DNA of 64,000 bases from Ganoderma boninense (lineage: Eukaryota > Basidiomycota > Agaricomycetes > Polyporales > Polyporaceae), in the NCBI GenBank assembly GCA_002900995.3, contig CM035310.1:1399898-1463897 (forward strand), read 5' to 3'. Positions 58,844 to 64,000 of the stretch are shown in pieces. The notes beneath the pieces are model-generated. The model was not told the origin of the DNA and ran no database searches. It worked only from the letters and a program-made list of their open reading frames with translations. Position 1 is the stretch's first letter. The number at the start of each line of letters is the position of its first letter. Both the position numbers and the translations under genes were made by a program.

Positions 58844-59671
58844 ACGTCTGCTATGCTACTGACAGGCGAGCAAGTATATATGCGCATTCACCAAGACATT
58901 CTAGGCCAGGGGACATGTCGCCGTCTTGTTGGACTCGCGGCTGAGCTGGCTGGTTTCTTCTGGCGTGTACCACTTCCCCGTCTGGTTCTCGTGCCCCGCT
59001 CCCTTGTTTGACAATGCATTCTACTCTTCTGTCTTTCCCGGCTGTTATCGGACTCCTCCATACGCCCAGAACGCTCAACACCTCCATCTTCAGAGCATCC
59101 GCGGCTATGCATACATTTAGAGTAGGGTGTAACATGACATGTCTGGAATCATGCCTGGTAGTGAAGGGAGGCCAACCTGGAATGATCGATCAGTGGAAAG
59201 GAGTTGCGCTCATGGGTATTCGCATCGTGTTTGTTCTGGCGGTGGATGTCACGGCGCTGGTTTTGTACGTATCTTTATTTTCAATCAGGGTACTTGTTGA
59301 CGAGTGTCTTCCAGGTATTTCATCACTGAAGACCTGGAAGCATCGCAGGCCGCGCTTGTTACGTTTGAGGGCGGCGCGCATGTACAGCCTGATATGCACC
59401 TCTCACCCTCAGAAGAACGCTGATGTCTTCCTTGGAATCTCTTCTCGACTGATCGTCGCATCGGATGACACGAGACCTGCCCATGGGCATTGGGCCGCCG
59501 GGCGCTGCGTGCAGCAGACAGGACGTTGCCTAGCGTTAGGTTGCCTCTCATTTCTGCCCTTCCATCTGCCTTTCCCGGTCCCGGTACGCTGCTCCCTTTT
59601 AACCATCCGTTTTTCGTATCTCACAAACTTTGTTCATCAAGTGTCAGTGGTGAACGGCCCGGGTCAAGGTC
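58844..59671. other. intergenic
   Basis: A long open frame (59008-59718) overlaps the start of the next gene but carries no motif. No other support for a gene here. Confidence 0.35.
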
Positions 59672-60738
59672 ATGACTGCTACCTGCCAATGGAACTGCAG
59701 CGACAACTACGTGGATGACCTTCTGGATACCCAGATCAAATACACATCCCCGAGTGGCGGACAGGAATGGTTACCTCTATACAACGAGACGGGGACGGCG
59801 CTCTACCCGCCTGCATCCATGAGCATAGGTCCCCAAAGCCTTTCAGCGTACAAAGGTGCGGGCGGACGTGCTACGTTCAGCTTTCTGGGTAAGCGACTCT
59901 CCTCATCGTTGTCTTCGCGTATTCACAAACCCCGCTCCAGGCCAGGAGGTGGCCGTGTATGGGAGCGAGTTCGGCAGGGGCACTCAGTCGTCGTACACCC
60001 TCGATGGCGACGTCGCTGCCGTCTATACTTCCCAAAGTGTGGGCATAGGCGTTCGCCTTTTCTACGCGGGCGTCCTGTCGGCCACGGCACATACCCTCGT
60101 CATCGATGTTGTGAAGGCATCGGAGGCCTCTCCCTTCACTCTCGATTGGATCGAGTACAACAACACGGCGCGGGGGGCAACGTCGACTCCTAGCCCCTCC
60201 CTTTCCCAGTCTTCTGCCTCTGATAGCTCTTCGGCTGGCGCCTCCACTGTCTCTGCACTGTCTGCTAGCCATGCCTCAAAAGCATCGTTCTCTGTTGCTG
60301 CTATCGCGGGGATCGTCGTTGGAGGGCTGGTCGGGTTGACGGCGGTCGTTTTGACTTGTTTGGCTTTACGGAGCCGACGACGATGGCGGATGGGCCAGGA
60401 CACAAAGTACGAGTATGGAGAGGTAGCTCAGTATGGTGCGTGATTTGACGTCCGGAGCTTCAGTGGTAGCTGACCCTGACGGTCAACGCCGCGGTGTAAA
60501 GATTCAGACAACCTCGTTATGCCACCCGCGGACGGTCATGCTGGCTCTACACGCCAACAATTTTGGTGACCCACGCCGACGACACGACGTCTTTACGCAA
60601 TATGGACACCCCAAGCGCATGCTCAGTATCAACCTCAAACCGACCTGTCCCAAGCTCTGAGGAGTGCAGAAGGGCCAACGAGCTGGGAAATTCCAAGAGG
60701 GAATCGTATTCAGAGGGCCCGCCCGCTTATGCACCGTA
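59672..60738 (+). CDS. single-pass membrane protein with beta-rich ectodomain, member 2
   Basis: Starts MTATCQWNCSDNYVDDLLDT. Intron 59889-59940 joins FSFLG to QEVAVYGSEFG. Beta strands (SYTLDGDVAAVYTSQSV, VRLFYAGVLSATAHTLVIDV, FTLDWIEYNNTA) lead to a Ser-rich stalk (PSPSLSQSSASDSSSAGAST) and one helix (ISVAAIAG-type, IVVGGLVGLTAVVLTCLAL), then RRRW. Without further splicing the frame stops at 60443. A better end uses an intron at 60436-60507 (QYD then NLVMPPADGHAG) and, with one base added to a T run near 60559-60562, continues to a plausible tail SKRESYSEGPPAYAP at 60738. Same plan as the genes at 22166 and 61093. Role unknown. Confidence 0.6.
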
Positions 60739-61092
60739 ACAGCTGTACCATGCGGACGGACGTTTACGATGAATGGTCCTCTCTCCACTTCTCCCATGAC
60801 TGGGCTTCGCTGGGACAAAGGGGTTGATCACTACGATGATCGATGGTGCCGCTCGACGTTGAGCGCATCTTCAACCACCCACAAGCGTCCACGGCGGCTG
60901 TGACGTCCATGTCTTGTTTTCCCATGCGCAGCTCTTAGAATGAGCGTTCTGGTCATGGATCGTGGAAGTAGTGGGAAGGTAACACACCAGCAAACCGCCT
61001 CCTGCCCTCCTCCATCCCCATACAAACGTTCTGTGTACACGCATGCATGTTGTCCCGTCCTACGCTCTTGCAAGCTGCCCTTCGTGCATCCC
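60739..61092. other. short intergenic gap
   Basis: Spacer between the tandem membrane-protein genes, with the promoter of the second. Nothing else. Confidence 0.4.
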
Positions 61093-62398
61093 ATGCAATC
61101 TTCAGACAATTCCGTTCCAATAGCCGTCGTCGATGATTCCACAATCGATCTCATAAGCCAGGACATTTTTCCCTTCACGGAACACTACCTTGACATGATG
61201 AACGCGTCGTACAATGGTACGCTTACTTTCTCCACCGTGCCTTCATGGACCGGGTCATACCTCTTTGATGGTGAGTAACATATTCCACTCTAATGGCAGA
61301 AGTGCTAGAGCCCCATCTGGACGCTTCCGCTTTGCAGGAACGTACACCCGAGTCGCCGTGTACATTTGCATCCCTCCTGCCCCGATCAACACAATGGGAG
61401 CGGCCTTCGCAACCTACATCATCGACGGGACCCAGGTCGGCGCGAGCTACGTCCCATTCGCCAGCCGGGACTTGTTCGTGCCCCGCTTCGCGCATTTCGT
61501 GTCGGACCTGATGCTCGCGATCCCGGGAGGAACGCACAACCTTACCATCCAGGCGTCAGGCAACCCGAGCCACCCGTACCTCCTCGACTACATCGTGCTG
61601 TACGACCAGTACCTCGGCCCCGACCACCCGTACCCCGGCAGTCCCACGTACGTCTCTTCCCTCTCCGCATCGCCATCACCAACAACTTCCGCAACCTCTG
61701 CCACTACCACTGCCGGCTCCGAGCCTCCCGCTTCCCAACCGCCCGGACCTCTCACTCTCTCAACCACTTCCCTATCGGAGGCTCCGACAACCTCCACCGG
61801 CTTGGATGCACTGCCATCCACGTCCTTTCAGCCTTCTCCCAAGGCCCCCGTGCGAACCTACATAGCAGGCGCAGTGCTGGGCGGCGTCGCAGCGTCCGCC
61901 GCGTTGTTCGCTGTGAGCTACGCCATGTATCGCCGGCATCGCAAGCATGGTCGTAGGACACCTCTCTCTCCTGATGGTCAGTAAAAGACAACGACCATCT
62001 CGAACGCGGTCTAGTTTGCGAATTGTCCTGACCGAAAACAATCTTGCAGACAACCTGAATGGCTCAAGCTCTAGATCGTCAGACAGCAGCCAACCATTGA
62101 TGGCTGAAGCAGAGACGTTGCCAGCCAGGATAGGTCCACTGAGAGCCTCAGAGAGTCATCCATACGACGTGCCCACGACCACGGCGGAGGGGCTCTACAG
62201 CACGCTGTGCGTCACCAGACTGGGAAGGGGAAAGTCAAGGAGATCCGGTTGCAGCCGTCGCGGACGAGCTTGGACGCTTCCTACGAGTCGATGCGGGACT
62301 CGAGTACAGTCTCCGCTGTGCTCTTCGAAGACGGTTCTCCAGACAATCTTCCGTTGTATTGCAGTTCTTCAGCGCAAGCCTCCGAGAGCGGGGAGTAG
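61093..62398 (+). CDS. single-pass membrane protein with beta-rich ectodomain, member 3
   Basis: Starts MQSSDNSVPIAVVDDSTID. Intron 61271-61337 joins LFDG to TYTRVAVYICIPP. The ectodomain (FATYIIDGTQVGASYVPF, TIQASGNPSHPYLLDYIVLY) precedes a Ser/Thr/Pro stalk (SPSPTTSATSATTTAGS) and a helix (YIAGAVLGGVAASAALFAV), then a tail. A second intron at about 61976-62049 joins SPDG to DNLNGSSSRSSDSS. Near 62200-62210 one base seems missing between YSTL and RHQTGKGKVKEI; beyond it the tail reads RLQPSRTSLDASYESMR and ends SSSAQASESGE. It sits 355 bp after member 2 in the same direction. Confidence 0.7.
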
Positions 62399-62636
62399 GA
62401 GTAGACTGTGTTCGTAGCGGCGCATAATACATGTGGTCTAGTCGTAAAATTCGTATCCGATATCCGATCCTACAGAACGCAGCAAGTTAAGCAAGCATGA
62501 CGACGACAACGACAACGTGATACAATACAGTACGATGGATACACAATGCAAGGTACTTCACCAGAGAAATCATAACAAAACATCACGTCCACATGAGCAT
62601 AAACCTTCGGCGTCGCAGTGCATTCAGTCCTGTGCT

Positions 62637-63840
62637 TCATTTGCGCCGGCTCATCACGAAGCAGCCCTCGTATCCCAGGACGTCCGACGGGCTCAGCGTG
62701 TCCCTCCACCGCCCAGACAGGTTCCCTTCCGCGTTGCCCACCATGAAGCCGCGATACAGCCACCGCCCCCTGTCGCCGTCGACCTGCCAAGTCCAAGCAC
62801 AAGCACGGCATCAGCCTCGAATGAAGTCACAAAGCACATGGCAGCTCGCGGCGACGCACGTATTCCTTCGACAGGCTGATGAACCCGTCGCACGGCCGGA
62901 TGCGGCCCACGAGGTTGAACTGGCCCCACGCCGAGTGCCCCTGTCCGCCGGCGAGAACGCACGAGGTGAGCGATGTGAACGAGACTGAGGCTGGGGCCGA
63001 GGCGAGCGGGCGGCCTCTCTCCCCCTCTCTCATGGACCCACACCGCCGAGTACGTACGTACGTACCTCGCCTGTGACGAACACGTCCACGAGCCGCCCGC
63101 GCTGCTCCTCCGGTGCCTGGCGCATGCCCGCCCAGCTCCTGTAGAGCACCGGCTCCGCGCGCCCGGGCTCCTTCACAGATACGCCGTCCGAGGTCTCCGA
63201 GAGCTGGGTCCCGTTCGGGATGTATCCCCGCAGCGCGTTGCCCGGGGCCACGGGCGATACGTCGGGCACGGGCGCATCCGGGTCGTCCGAGGCGTAGAGG
63301 TGGTGCTCGCGCAGCTTCCACAGGTGCGGGTGGTGCGCGACGAGGCTGCGCTGGAGGACCGTCGGGGGCGCGCCCGAGAGGAGAGCTGCGTATGCCGTGA
63401 ACTCGGTGTACTACGAGGGAGCCGGCGTTCTGATCAGAATCGAAGGCTCGCATGGCCAGCATGGGGATTCGGTGACGTACCGTGAAGAGCCCTTCCCAGA
63501 CACCTTCCAGGCTTCCGGGGACGAATGCCCCAGAAAAGGTCGCACCCAGCGGCTTGCTTGTGTCTGCCAAGTGGAACGCTCTCGTCCACTCGGCATCCCA
63601 TTCCCGACTGGAGGAGCTCGGGGCAAGGCATGGGGGCGTCGCGGACGGTGGCTTCATGTAGTGGATGGCGTCCCAGGAGACGGACAGTTTATTCGCGAGG
63701 GTCAGGTAGGCGAGGATCGCGGGAGGGGCCGGGGCTGGTGGAGCCATCTTGAGCGGGGAACCGAAATGCATGACGGTCAAAGCTTCTCCGGTCCGGCTTG
63801 GTGGTGCAAATTCATTCCACGGAGGTGAAGCTAGCGGGTA
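62637..63840 (-). CDS. F-box-type gene, C-terminal part
   Basis: Reading leftward: EFAPPSRTGEALTVMHFGSP, LAYLTLANKLSVSWDAIHY, WTRAFHLADTSKPLGATFSG, VPGSLEGVWEGLFT, then across an intron YTEFTAYAALLSGAPPTVLQ, LRGYIPNGTQLSETSDG, VLYRSWAGM, GRLVDVFVTGE, then GHSAWGQFNLVGRIRPCDG and GFISLSKEY, and after intron 62784-62859 VDGDRGRWLYRGFMVGN to EGCFVMSRRK with a stop at 62637-62639. This end is shared by a class of large basidiomycete F-box proteins, as I recall. The F-box N-terminus is not visible and probably lies beyond the window. The donor after VTGE is a repeated GTAC unit. Confidence 0.6.
63051..63065. repeat. GTAC tandem repeat at a splice donor
   Basis: Tandem TACG units directly adjoin the exon end VTGE in the minus-strand F-box-type gene, giving several overlapping GTACGT donors. 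Confidence 0.6.
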
Positions 63841-64000
63841 CTACAACAACCCAGTTTGAGACTCGTGCGAAGGAACACGCAATGAACGCAAACCTGGTGT
63901 GCACCGAGTGCAAAAAGCTTCAAAATACTCGATGCTTCACGGAAAGCAGTATCATCTTCAGACGTATACTCGTCTGTGTGATCAAAATTGAATAAAGAAC
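63841..64000. other. right edge
   Basis: Only short frames; likely intron or upstream exons of the minus-strand F-box-type gene, which cannot be resolved. Confidence 0.3.

Noticed and set aside
59008..59718. 236-codon plus-strand frame
   Set aside because: No motif, overlaps the start of the membrane-protein gene in another frame.
62827..63780. 317-codon minus-strand frame
   Set aside because: True only at its N-terminal third; it reads through an intron at about 63415-63480 and then goes out of frame.
1..64000. CRISPR arrays, bacterial operons, tRNA and rRNA genes, retroelement polymerase domains
   Set aside because: Looked for repeats with spacers, conserved RNA sequences and reverse-transcriptase or transposase motifs; none seen by eye. 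A tRNA scan would be needed to exclude single tRNAs.

Overview
This window looks like nuclear DNA of a filamentous basidiomycete, most likely an Agaricomycete and probably a wood decayer related to Polyporales. The evidence is dense short genes broken by many 50-80 bp GT-AG introns, and the gene families present: a secreted GH115 alpha-glucuronidase, a heme-thiolate peroxidase, a fungal type-B carboxylesterase, small cysteine-rich secreted proteins, F-box-like arrays, single-pass membrane proteins with a beta-rich ectodomain, and a tiny Zn2Cys6 protein. No plasmid, phage, CRISPR or bacterial operon structure is present. Species is not identifiable from what I can see.

Layout. 1-7 kb: 3' end of a TPR/J-domain co-chaperone, then a run of F-box/LRR-like genes (1159, 3589, 5271) plus a decayed relative near 6.8-7.0 kb. 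7.7-19.1 kb: an APH-like kinase (minus), a GPI-type secreted cysteine-rich protein, a Cdc20/Cdh1/Ama1-type APC/C activator, a short heme-thiolate peroxidase, a Nudix hydrolase (minus) and a secreted carboxylesterase. 19.4-34.4 kb: a rearranged block. Two inverted copies of a ~1.55 kb segment (about 19357-20905 and 31095-32663), each with a cysteine-rich secreted protein gene, flank two membrane-protein genes and an intact GH115 gene; just outside the second arm lies a broken 3' copy of GH115. 34.7-37.4 kb: ornithine aminotransferase. 37.5-43.3 kb: gene-poor, with only two tiny spliced genes. 43.3-50.2 kb: two multi-pass membrane proteins on the minus strand with unusually long introns. 52.3-58.8 kb: Hsp70 exchange factor FES1, a DHHC palmitoyltransferase divergent from an RNase P/MRP subunit, and an HNH-nuclease-like protein lacking the usual histidines. 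59.7-62.4 kb: tandem membrane proteins of the same class as the one at 22.2 kb. 62.6-63.8 kb: 3' part of another F-box-type gene.

How the genes relate. Most are unlinked housekeeping or accessory genes, so I see no pathway cluster. The notable structure is the 19-34 kb block, a secretome locus (xylan side-chain removal plus a small secreted protein) that has been duplicated, inverted and partly pseudogenised.

A caution for any reader: at least ten conserved genes need a single- or two-base frame correction to match their family, often in short C, G or T runs or GC/TC repeats. This pattern suggests uncorrected long-read indels more than real gene death. Gene models below are hand-spliced from the sequence; family names come from recalled motifs, not from a search.
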